A model generated the notes under the pieces. It was not told the origin of the DNA and ran no database searches. It saw nothing but the letters and a program-made list of their open reading frames with translations. This document shows positions 1 through 5,012 of a stretch of 5,012 nt of DNA, one piece after another; within the stretch, counting starts at the first letter, position 1, and every line of letters begins with the position of its first letter. A program made the position numbers and the translations under genes. Location of the stretch: the NCBI GenBank assembly GCA_046048295.1, contig JBJOGJ010000276.1:1-5012 (forward strand). Reading direction: 5' to 3'. The DNA comes from CBDCWA01 sp046048295. Its GTDB lineage: Bacteria > Pseudomonadota > Alphaproteobacteria > Rhizobiales > Hyphomicrobiaceae.

Positions 1-150
1 GTCGCGAAGGGCATCAAGAGCTTCAAGAAGGGGATGCAAGACGAAGAGGTGCCGCAGCAACCTGAGGTGAAGGAAGCGCCGAAGACCATCGATCACGTGG
101 CGGCAAAGTCGTCCGAGAATGCGCCGGGCGAGAGCACGAAGTCGGGTTGA
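1..150 (+). CDS. tatA: Sec-independent translocase subunit TatA, 3' end only
   Basis: The window opens inside this gene; 49 residues and the TGA stop are present in frame 1. The first visible residues, VAKGIKSFKKGM, match the end of the amphipathic helix that follows the single membrane anchor in TatA (family pattern GKGIKxFKKG). A charged, disordered tail rich in Glu, Lys, Pro and Ser follows and ends in KSG. TatA is the small inner-membrane subunit that oligomerises to form the passage for folded twin-arginine substrates recruited by TatBC. The membrane segment and the start codon lie upstream of the window, so total length cannot be given. It sits 29 bp before tatB in the same direction, the usual tatABC order, which supports the identification more strongly than the short visible tail alone. 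Confidence 0.88.
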   Translation, partial: VAKGIKSFKKGMQDEEVPQQPEVKEAPKTIDHVAAKSSENAPGESTKSG

Positions 151-179
151 TGGCCGGGTTGCGGGCGGGAGCCTGAGCG

Positions 180-686
180 ATGTTCGACATCGGCTGGAGC
201 GAACTACTGGTGATCGGGATCGTCGCCCTTCTGGTGGTGGGTCCGAAAGAATTGCCCGTGATGCTGCGCGTCATCGGGCGGTACGTCGCCATGGTGAAGC
301 GACAGGCCGATGAGTTCCGTGCGCAATTCGGCGAGGCGATGCGGGAGGCCGAGTTCGACCAGATCCGCAAGGACGTGAGCGATATCAAGGCCGGTGCCGA
401 AGAGACCCTGCGCGACGTAAAGCGGTCGTTCGACGAGGGGCTCGAAGAGGCGCCGCTCAAGACCGACAAGGAAAAGGCGGAGGAGAGCAAGCGGCGCAAG
501 GAGGCGGACCTCCTAGATGATGGTTTCGACGACGAATTCGAGGACTTGAAGCCAAAGGTGCAGAAGGCAAGCGAAGAGGCGGGTGGCAAGGTCAATGGTG
601 CACAAGAGCCGGACGCTGTGCTGCAACCGGCTGCCAACGACGAGGCGGGTCCGAAGGGGACCGAGCCGGTGAAAAGCGGAACCTGA
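180..686 (+). CDS. tatB: Sec-independent translocase subunit TatB
   Basis: TatB joins TatC to form the inner-membrane receptor for twin-arginine signal peptides. The 168-residue product starts MFDIGWSELLVIGIVALLVVG, the typical short periplasmic N-tail and single membrane helix (about residues 5-21) with the conserved Glu8. The hinge GPKELP (21-26) and an amphipathic helix (about 27-50) follow. Residues 50-130 are strongly charged and probably helical, with an acidic patch LLDDGFDDEFEDL (111-123). The last 40 residues are low-complexity Ala/Glu/Pro, as in other alphaproteobacterial TatB proteins; the length is normal. The ATG at 180 is preceded by GGGAG at 167-171 with 8 nt spacing and places the membrane helix exactly where the family has it. 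It lies 29 bp after tatA and 9 bp before tatC, so the three are almost certainly one transcript. Confidence 0.95.
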   Translation: MFDIGWSELLVIGIVALLVVGPKELPVMLRVIGRYVAMVKRQADEFRAQFGEAMREAEFDQIRKDVSDIKAGAEETLRDVKRSFDEGLEEAPLKTDKEKAEESKRRKEADLLDDGFDDEFEDLKPKVQKASEEAGGKVNGAQEPDAVLQPAANDEAGPKGTEPVKSGT

Positions 687-688
687 GG
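685..688 (+). promoter_or_regulatory. Shine-Dalgarno of tatC overlapping tatB stop
   Basis: GAGG overlaps the tatB TGA stop and sits 7 nt before the GTG at 696. It decides the tatC start: the next in-frame ATG, at 762, falls just before the conserved EHLIELR segment and would remove the usual short N-terminal extension. The overlap suggests translational coupling of tatB and tatC. Confidence 0.7.
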
Positions 689-695
689 CAGACCC

Positions 696-1508
696 GTGTC
701 ACAAATCGAGGATGTGCCCCGGCCGGGGCAGGAGAAGATCGACGCGACGCAGGCTCCCCTCATGGAGCACCTGATCGAATTGCGCCAGAGGCTCATCTAC
801 GCGGTACTGGCGTTCTTCGTGATGTTCGTCGTCTGTTTCGCGGTTGCCAAGCACATCTACAACATTCTGCTCTGGCCATACGTCAGCGTCGTCGGGGTCG
901 AAAACGCCCGGGCGATCTATACCCACCTGCTGGAAAAGTTCTTCGTCGACATAAAGGTCGGGATGTTCGGGGCAGCTTTCCTGTCGTTCCCGATCGTCGC
1001 CGTGCAGATCTACAAGTTCGTTGCGCCTGGGCTCTACGAGAACGAACAGAAGGCGTTCCGGCCGTATCTCGTTGCGACGCCAGTGCTGTTCGTGCTCGGC
1101 GCATGTGTGGTCTACTTCATCGCCATGCCGCTGCTCGTCCGGTTTTCGATCGGGTTCGAGCAGGCGGCGGGCGATGGGTCTGCAGCGATAGAGTTGCTGC
1201 CGAAAGTCAGCGAATACCTCTCGCTCATCATGACGCTGATCTTCGGTTTCGGGATCTGCTTCCAGTTGCCAGTGGTCCTGACACTGCTGGCGCGCGCCGG
1301 TGTGGTGACCGCCGACGGTCTCGTGGAGGCGCGCCGCTTTGCGATTGTCGGAATCTTCACGGCGGCGGCGATCCTCACGCCACCCGATGCAATCTCGATG
1401 ATCATCATGGCGCTGCCGACATGCCTGCTCTATGAGGCGTCGATCTGGACCGTGCGCAGGGTCGAGGCGCAGCGGAAGGCGGCCGAGAGCGAGAGTGCTG
1501 CGGAATAA
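696..1508 (+). CDS. tatC: Sec-independent translocase subunit TatC
   Basis: TatC is the polytopic core of the Tat export machine and directly binds the twin-arginine motif of folded substrates. The 270-residue product shows the family signature in order: EHLIELRQRL (24-33; Glu28 matches E. coli Glu15) and six membrane segments, roughly at 33-53, 88-108, 125-147, 175-200, 215-230 and 231-247. The cytoplasmic loop FVAPGLYENE (108-117) has Phe108 and Glu117 matching E. coli Phe94 and Glu103 of the signal-peptide site, and TPPD lies at 228-231. The position of E. coli Glu170 in membrane segment 4 is Gln190 here (CFQLP). I believe Gln is common at this site in alphaproteobacteria, so I do not read it as loss of function. 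The start is GTG, chosen from the spacing to GAGG at 685-688. The tail after the last helix is cytoplasmic, charged and short. Confidence 0.97.
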   Translation: MSQIEDVPRPGQEKIDATQAPLMEHLIELRQRLIYAVLAFFVMFVVCFAVAKHIYNILLWPYVSVVGVENARAIYTHLLEKFFVDIKVGMFGAAFLSFPIVAVQIYKFVAPGLYENEQKAFRPYLVATPVLFVLGACVVYFIAMPLLVRFSIGFEQAAGDGSAAIELLPKVSEYLSLIMTLIFGFGICFQLPVVLTLLARAGVVTADGLVEARRFAIVGIFTAAAILTPPDAISMIIMALPTCLLYEASIWTVRRVEAQRKAAESESAAE

Positions 1509-1547
1509 CGCCGCCGCGACACATCAACAGGCATGTCGGGCATGGTC

Positions 1548-1576
1548 TGGACCCCGGGAGGGGTGGGGCCTATAGC
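1548..1576 (+). promoter_or_regulatory. candidate housekeeping promoter before serS
   Basis: TGGACC (1548-1553) and TATAGC (1571-1576) are separated by exactly 17 bp, and each matches 4 of 6 consensus sigma-70-type positions. Transcription would begin near 1583, giving a leader of about 32 nt. The 106-bp tatC-serS gap would accommodate a separate promoter. The spacer itself contains ACCCC-GGGA-GGGGT (1551-1564), a 5-bp potential hairpin without a following T tract, so I do not call it a terminator. The match is weak and found by eye. Confidence 0.3.
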
Positions 1577-1581
1577 TCGGG

Positions 1582-1596
1582 GAACGAAAACCGTTC
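1582..1596 (+). repeat. small inverted repeat in serS leader
   Basis: GAACG-AAAAC-CGTTC is a perfect 5-bp stem with a 5-nt loop, ending 18 nt before the serS ATG. It could be an operator-like palindrome or a leader hairpin near the Shine-Dalgarno. It does not fit the alphaproteobacterial LexA direct repeat (GTTC-N7-GTTC) because its second half is inverted. Confidence 0.3.
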
Positions 1597-1614
1597 GCTC
1601 GTGATGGTGAGACC

Positions 1615-2889
1615 ATGTTCGACATCAAATGGATCCGCGAGAATGCCGAGGCCTTCGACGCAGGGCTCGCACGGCGTGGATTGCAGCCCCTGTCGGCGAA
1701 TCTGATCGAGTTGGATGAGGCGCGTCGCCGACACGTCACGAAGCTGCAGGAGGCGCAGGCCCGGCGGAATGCTGCTTCGAAGGAGATCGGCAAGGCGAAG
1801 GCGGCCAAAGACGAGGCCGGTGCGCAGGCACTGATGAAAGAGGTCGCCGAACTCAAGGAGTTCATCCAGTCGGGGGAGGTGGATGAGCGCCAGCTCGACG
1901 CGGCGCTGGAGAAGGCGCTCGCAGTGATCCCGAACCTGCCGCTCGACGACGTTCCCCAGGGCAGGGATGAGCACGACAATCAGCTCGTGCGCACGGTCGG
2001 CGAACGGCCGAGCTTCGAGTTCAAGGCGAAGCAGCACTTCGAGATCGGGGAGGCGCTGGGGCTGATGGACTTCGAGACGGCGGCGAAGCTGTCGGGTGCG
2101 AGGTTCGTGGTCCTGACGGGCATGCTCGCCCGACTGGAGCGGGCGATCGCGAGCTTCATGCTCGACCTGCATACGGGTGAGTTCGGTTACACGGAGGTGA
2201 ACCCTCCGCTCCTGGTGCGCGACGATGCGATGTACGGTACCGGGCAGTTGCCGAAGTTCGCGGAGGATTTGTTCCAGACTCGGGAAGGGTTCTGGCTCAT
2301 CCCGACCGCCGAGGTGTCGCTCACGAATCTCGTCAGGGATCAAATCATCGATGGCGAGGCCTTGCCGAGGCGCTATACGGCGTGGACGCCGTGTTTCCGT
2401 TCGGAGGCCGGGGCTGCCGGCAAGGACACGCGCGGCATGATACGCCAGCACCAATTCTCGAAAGTCGAACTGGTGTCGATCACTACGCCGGAGCAGGCGC
2501 TGGCTGAGCACGAGCGGATGACGGCCTGTGCCGAGGAGGTGCTCAAGCGGCTCGGGCTGGCCTATCGGACGATGCTGCTGTGTTCCGGCGACATGGGTTT
2601 CGGGGCGCGCAAGACCTACGACATCGAGGTCTGGCTGCCAGGGCAGGACGCCTACCGCGAGATCTCGAGCTGCTCTGTGTGCGGCGATTTCCAGGCGCGG
2701 CGCATGGGCGCGCGATTCCGTTCCAAGGAGTCGAAGGATGTGCGCTATGTGCACACACTCAACGGTTCGGGGCTCGCTGTCGGGCGGACGTTGGTCGCGA
2801 TCCTCGAGAATTATCAACAGGCCGATGGCAGCGTCATTATCCCTGAGGCGTTGAGGCCCTATATGCGTGGGGAATCGAGGATCGGCTAA
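1615..2889 (+). CDS. serS: seryl-tRNA synthetase (class II)
   Basis: This enzyme charges tRNA-Ser (and tRNA-Sec where present) with serine in the cytoplasm, using ATP. The 424-residue product has the usual bacterial SerRS length and layout. An N-terminal domain (1 to about 105) contains a Lys/Glu/Ala-rich antiparallel coiled-coil arm, about 28-100, that grips the long variable arm of the tRNA. The class II catalytic core follows, with the motif 1 region near 185-200 (EVNPPLLV). The serine-binding TAE loop is at 231-233, motif 2 FRSEAGAAGKDTRG is at 261-274, Glu285 is in the active site, and SSCSVCGDFQARR spans 351-363. Motif 3 GSGLAVGRTLVAILEN spans 384-399 with its ATP-binding Arg391. The ATG at 1615 gives the conserved start MFDIKWIREN and has a modest GGTGAG at 1606-1611. 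All key residues are intact. surE follows after 31 bp, probably on the same transcript. Confidence 0.98.
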   Translation: MFDIKWIRENAEAFDAGLARRGLQPLSANLIELDEARRRHVTKLQEAQARRNAASKEIGKAKAAKDEAGAQALMKEVAELKEFIQSGEVDERQLDAALEKALAVIPNLPLDDVPQGRDEHDNQLVRTVGERPSFEFKAKQHFEIGEALGLMDFETAAKLSGARFVVLTGMLARLERAIASFMLDLHTGEFGYTEVNPPLLVRDDAMYGTGQLPKFAEDLFQTREGFWLIPTAEVSLTNLVRDQIIDGEALPRRYTAWTPCFRSEAGAAGKDTRGMIRQHQFSKVELVSITTPEQALAEHERMTACAEEVLKRLGLAYRTMLLCSGDMGFGARKTYDIEVWLPGQDAYREISSCSVCGDFQARRMGARFRSKESKDVRYVHTLNGSGLAVGRTLVAILENYQQADGSVIIPEALRPYMRGESRIG

Positions 2890-2909
2890 TCGACCGGCTC
2901 CCTGGGCGA

Positions 2910-2914
2910 AAGGA
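2910..2914 (+). promoter_or_regulatory. Shine-Dalgarno deciding the surE start
   Basis: AAGGA lies 6 nt before the ATG at 2921. An in-frame ATG at 2867 would overlap serS and add 18 residues before the invariant N-terminal strand MRILVTNDDG. The ribosome site and the family N-terminus both favour 2921. Confidence 0.8.
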
Positions 2915-2920
2915 CCTCAC

Positions 2921-3679
2921 ATGCGAATTCTGGTGACCAACGATGACGGCTTCGATTCGCCGGGGCTCAAGACGCTCAGGGACATTGCACTGAATTTCAG
3001 CGACGATGTCTGGGTGGTGGCGCCGGAAGTCGACCAGTCCGGAGCTGCGCATTCGCTGACGCTGCGCGAGCCGCTGCGGATGAAGCAGTGGGAGGAGCGG
3101 CTCTACGCCGTCAGGGGGACGCCAGCGGACTGCGTGATCATGGGTATCCGGCTGGTGCTCAAGGACAAGCGCCCGGACCTGGTGCTGTCCGGTGTCAACC
3201 GCGGCGCCAACATGGGAGAGGACATCACGTATTCAGGGACGGTTGCGGGTGCCATCGAGGGGACGCTGATGGGGATCCGGTCGATTGCGTTCAGCCAAGC
3301 CTCTGCCTTGTCGAGGCCTGGAGGACCGGCATGGCAGACTGCACTACGACATGGGCCGACGGTCATCGAGCGACTGCTCGATGAAGCATGGGGCGAGGGC
3401 GTGTTCATGAATGTGAACTTTCCCGACCGCGAACCGGATGAGATCGAGGGTGTGCAGATCACCCGGCAGGGGCGGCGCTCGCATGACCGCCTCAATATCG
3501 ACGAGCGGCACGATACATGGAACCAGCCCTATTATTGGCTGGCGTACGAATTCAAGCATGTCCCGCCGCCCGAAGGTACAGACATCAACGCCGTGCATAA
3601 CGGCTTTATCTCGGTGACACCGCTCAGTATCGATTTTACCGCCGATGCCGTGCGCCAGAGCATGCAGACGCGGTACTGA
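2921..3679 (+). CDS. surE: 5'/3'-nucleotidase (nucleoside monophosphate phosphohydrolase) SurE
   Basis: SurE is a divalent-metal-dependent phosphatase that dephosphorylates nucleoside 5'- and 3'-monophosphates, and in some species short polyphosphate; it is linked to stationary-phase survival. The 252-residue product has the normal length. The N-terminus MRILVTNDDGFDSPG carries the metal ligands Asp8 and Asp9. Ser40 in DQSGAAHSLT and Asn93 in LSGVNRGANMGED (89-101) complete the metal site, and YSGTVAGAIEG (104-114) is the family glycine-rich segment. The C-terminal part with NGFISVTPL (227-235) forms the usual final strand. No targeting signal is seen, so it is cytosolic. It follows serS by 31 bp. 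In many relatives pcm, for protein-isoaspartate methyltransferase, comes next; here no gene follows for 309 bp. Confidence 0.97.
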   Translation: MRILVTNDDGFDSPGLKTLRDIALNFSDDVWVVAPEVDQSGAAHSLTLREPLRMKQWEERLYAVRGTPADCVIMGIRLVLKDKRPDLVLSGVNRGANMGEDITYSGTVAGAIEGTLMGIRSIAFSQASALSRPGGPAWQTALRHGPTVIERLLDEAWGEGVFMNVNFPDREPDEIEGVQITRQGRRSHDRLNIDERHDTWNQPYYWLAYEFKHVPPPEGTDINAVHNGFISVTPLSIDFTADAVRQSMQTRY

Positions 3680-3700
3680 CACCTCTGGGATGCATACCGG

Positions 3701-3714
3701 CCAGTTAGAACTGG
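3701..3714. repeat. palindrome 22 bp after surE
   Basis: CCAGTT-AG-AACTGG is a perfect 6-bp inverted repeat, extendable outward by two G-T pairs to GG..TT. As RNA it would form a GGCCAG/CUGGUU stem with a 6-nt loop. Its place right after the surE stop suits a 3'-end stabilising or weak terminating hairpin, but CATCGC rather than a T tract follows. A protein-binding site is equally possible. Confidence 0.35.
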
Positions 3715-3932
3715 TTCATCGCATGTCCGCTTGACCGTCCCCGGCCTGCCGCAATCCCGCCGTGCGCGTGGCACAATCGCGTTTTATGCAGACATAGTTG
3801 GACAAGTATGGGTCTGACGCGCCCGGAGTTTCCGTGGCCTTTCCAGTCTGCGTGGGAGAGAGGCCCTGTGTGCGGTACCCCTGTAGTCCATCGCCGGTGG
3901 GAAGGCCGGCCGTGCGGGCAGCCTGCGAGCCG

Positions 3933-3948
3933 TTAACGACGCCTTAAC
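3933..3948 (+). promoter_or_regulatory. CtrA-type response regulator binding site
   Basis: TTAA-CGACGCC-TTAAC is an exact match to the full CtrA box TTAA-N7-TTAAC known from Caulobacter and other alphaproteobacteria. Because the first half is the palindrome GTTAAC, the box also reads TTAA-N7-TTAAC on the other strand, so its orientation is ambiguous. It ends 40 nt before the LysM gene start, a normal promoter position. TTAA is otherwise absent from the window by my reading, apart from one more copy at 3960. I could not place a convincing -10 element downstream, so whether CtrA would activate or repress is open. Confidence 0.65.
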
Positions 3949-3959
3949 CTTTACGCGTT

Positions 3960-3964
3960 TTAAC
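3960..3964 (+). promoter_or_regulatory. additional TTAAC half-site
   Basis: A third TTAAC lies 11 bp beyond the full box and 24 nt before the start codon; a looser GTAAC follows at 3974-3978. Single TTAAC half-sites are known to contribute to CtrA binding in some promoters, but alone this element is weak evidence. The overlapping TTTAAC (3959-3964) also resembles a -10 hexamer at 4 of 6 positions. Confidence 0.3.
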
Positions 3965-3978
3965 GGAATGTGGGTAAC

Positions 3979-3982
3979 GAGG
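3979..3982 (+). promoter_or_regulatory. Shine-Dalgarno of the LysM gene
   Basis: GAGG stands 6 nt before the ATG at 3989. Another in-frame ATG at 3968 would add MWVTRCI but has no properly spaced ribosome site (ACGGA abuts it) and would place the start almost on the TTAAC half-site, so 3989 is preferred. Confidence 0.65.
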
Positions 3983-3988
3983 TGTATC

Positions 3989-5012
3989 ATGTCTAAAGCG
4001 TCGATCGGTGATTGCAGCAGCAAGTGTTCGTACTGGCGGGGAATTGCCGCGGTACTGGTCCTGGGAATAGCCGGGGCAGGTTGCAGCGCAGACATCACGA
4101 GATTTGATGCCCCCTTCTATGGTTTCGGTGGCGATGAGAAGCGGACGACGGTGCGCGATCAGGCAGTGCTGCCGCCACGAGGATTAGTAGAGAGCGAGCC
4201 AGCTCCGATCCCATCTGGTCAGCGCACGGCTTATGCTGCTCCGCAAGCGCAACCGGTCGAAAGCGTTCCGTTGCGGGATGTAGCACCGCGACGGGGCTAC
4301 GAATCCGTGAGCCCTGGCATAGCTCGGCGCAAGCCCGATCCAATCCTGGATTTCAACGCAACGAAAGCCCCGAGTTCGGTGTTGCCCCGATCGGCGGTGC
4401 CGGAAAGCCGAACCGTGAAGGTGGAGGCGGGTGATACGCTCTATGGCATCGCGCGCCGGCATGGCACAACCATCGCTGCATTGAGCGAGGCGAACGGTAT
4501 CTCAGGGTCGGTCATCAAGCCCGGGCAGGAACTCGTGCTACCCGTTGGGGCGGCATCCGTTGCCGAGCGTGGCAATGTGCGCAAGCCTGCGCCTGAGCCG
4601 GTTCGGGAGGCAACAGCGGTGCCTACCGATTGGCGGGGCAGCTATACGATCAGGGCTGGTGACAGCCTGTATATGGTGGCGCGCAATCAAGGTGTGTCCG
4701 TTGCTGAGTTGAAGCGCGTCAACGGCATCTCGGATCCTCGCCGCCTGAGGCCCGGCACTGTCATCAAGGTTCCGGAAAAGCGCGTTGCGCAGGCTGCACC
4801 CGCGGTGCGGGGTGCGGCCAAGACCGCTACCGATGCGCCGTCCGAGCCGATTTTCCGGCCGGTAACGGGTGCTGGCACGAAACCCAGTGAGCCAAGGAAG
4901 GTCGGTATTGCTCCGCGGGCTCCGTCGGGCTCGGAGCCGATGGTATTGAATGGCGGCGGGTCGGAAGCAGCGCCCGTCGAGAAGACTTCTGCAGGCAGCG
5001 GTCTTGTCGAAA
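3989..5012 (+). CDS. LysM-domain envelope lipoprotein, probable M23/LytM-type (NlpD/DipM-like) cell-wall factor, 3' truncated by window
   Basis: The frame stays open to the window end, giving 341 residues without a stop. The N-terminus has a 17-residue polar lead with Cys9 and Cys13, a hydrophobic stretch GIAAVLVLGIAGAG (18-31), then Cys32-Ser. This looks like a lipoprotein signal peptide, although Gly at -3 is atypical. Ser after the Cys would suit outer-membrane sorting by the E. coli rule. A Pro/Ala/Arg-rich linker (about 45-140) precedes LysM domain 1 (142-186; VEAGDTLYGIARRHG, KPGQELVLP) and LysM domain 2 (219-262; IRAGDSLYMVARNQG, RPGTVIKVP), followed by another Pro/Ala-rich linker. LysM binds the glycan chains of peptidoglycan. 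In this genomic place the family normally ends in an M23 peptidase/LytM domain that trims the wall or activates amidases at division; that domain is not visible here and is inferred. TTA, AGA, CTA and ATA codons, scarce in serS, appear in the first half. Confidence 0.85.
   Translation, partial: MSKASIGDCSSKCSYWRGIAAVLVLGIAGAGCSADITRFDAPFYGFGGDEKRTTVRDQAVLPPRGLVESEPAPIPSGQRTAYAAPQAQPVESVPLRDVAPRRGYESVSPGIARRKPDPILDFNATKAPSSVLPRSAVPESRTVKVEAGDTLYGIARRHGTTIAALSEANGISGSVIKPGQELVLPVGAASVAERGNVRKPAPEPVREATAVPTDWRGSYTIRAGDSLYMVARNQGVSVAELKRVNGISDPRRLRPGTVIKVPEKRVAQAAPAVRGAAKTATDAPSEPIFRPVTGAGTKPSEPRKVGIAPRAPSGSEPMVLNGGGSEAAPVEKTSAGSGLVE

Larger units (their letters stand above)
3680..3988. other. 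gene-free stretch between surE and the LysM gene
   Basis: I find no convincing gene in these 309 bp. A 42-codon open frame (3808-3936, plus strand) has only a weak GGA before its ATG and no recognisable sequence. The minus-strand open frame reaching from 4098 back to 3784 overlaps the LysM coding start and looks like a shadow. There is no trace of the methyltransferase motifs of pcm. Structures present are the palindrome at 3701-3714, an 8-bp stem GGCCTTTC/GAGAGGCC (3836-3843 with 3858-3865, one G-U pair, 14-nt loop) and an 8-bp palindrome GGCCGGCC near 3904-3911. The TTAAC cluster lies at 3933-3964. No clear rho-independent terminator is visible after surE, because no stem is followed by a T run. 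Confidence 0.7.

Noticed and set aside
23..796. 257-codon open frame on the minus strand opposite tatA/tatB/tatC
   Set aside because: It is Ser/Arg/Pro-rich low-complexity sequence, antisense to clear tat genes; a shadow frame.
1263..1272. Gln190 in TatC in place of E. coli Glu170 as a defect
   Set aside because: The surrounding segment FGICFQLP is well formed and, to my knowledge, Gln is usual here in alphaproteobacterial TatC.
1551..1564. ACCCC-GGGA-GGGGT as terminator of the tat operon
   Set aside because: The stem is only 5 bp and no T tract follows; GC-rich sequence alone produces such stems.
1582..1596. GAAC-N7-GTTC as an SOS/LexA box before serS
   Set aside because: Alphaproteobacterial LexA sites are direct repeats GTTC-N7-GTTC and the Gram-positive type has N4; neither fits.
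1570..2817. 415-codon open frame on the minus strand opposite serS
   Set aside because: It lies fully antisense to an intact serS with all motifs; the product is Arg/His-rich with no recognisable domain. High GC at third codon positions often leaves such antisense frames open.
2867..2920. Upstream in-frame ATG giving an 18-residue longer SurE
   Set aside because: The family starts at MRILVTNDDG, and AAGGA is well spaced for the ATG at 2921.
3769..3790. TGGCAC resembling the -24 element of a sigma-54 promoter
   Set aside because: The required GC of the -12 element is not at the fixed distance (TT stands there; GC comes 6 bp too late).
3784..4098. 104-codon minus-strand open frame across the surE-LysM gap
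   Set aside because: It overlaps the LysM gene start and the CtrA box, has no recognisable motif and no good ribosome site that I can see; not called as a gene.

Overview
The window reads as an ordinary, well-conserved chromosomal segment of a high-GC alphaproteobacterium, most likely of the Hyphomicrobiales (Rhizobiales) type. The evidence is the gene order tatA-tatB-tatC-serS-surE-LysM lipoprotein/peptidase, which is familiar from that group, the alphaproteobacterial flavour of the Tat proteins, and a perfect match to the CtrA cell-cycle regulator site (TTAA-N7-TTAA). All genes are on the plus strand. I cannot name a genus from the sequence.

Layout: 1-150 is the 3' end of tatA. 180-686 is tatB, and 696-1508 is tatC with a GTG start whose Shine-Dalgarno overlaps the tatB stop. 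Together they form a compact Tat-export operon. A 106-bp gap (1509-1614) carries a weak candidate promoter and a small hairpin ahead of serS (1615-2889, seryl-tRNA synthetase). surE (2921-3679, 5'/3'-nucleotidase) follows after 31 bp and is probably co-transcribed with serS. A 309-bp gene-free stretch (3680-3988) follows; in many related genomes pcm lies there, and it is absent here. This stretch ends in a cluster of TTAA(C) elements including the CtrA-like box. From 3989 to the window end runs the N-terminal two thirds or so of an envelope protein with a lipoprotein-like signal peptide, two LysM domains and Pro/Ala-rich linkers. The family normally ends in an M23/LytM peptidase domain, which would lie beyond the window.

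How the parts fit: TatABC export folded proteins across the inner membrane. SerRS and SurE are housekeeping enzymes for translation and nucleotide metabolism or stress. The LysM protein is a probable NlpD/DipM-type cell-wall factor. Its control region looks distinct from the upstream genes and suggests cell-cycle timing of septal wall remodelling. I see no new defence system, mobile element, CRISPR array or RNA gene. The most interesting signal is the CtrA-like site in front of the LysM gene, in a gap where pcm would often be.
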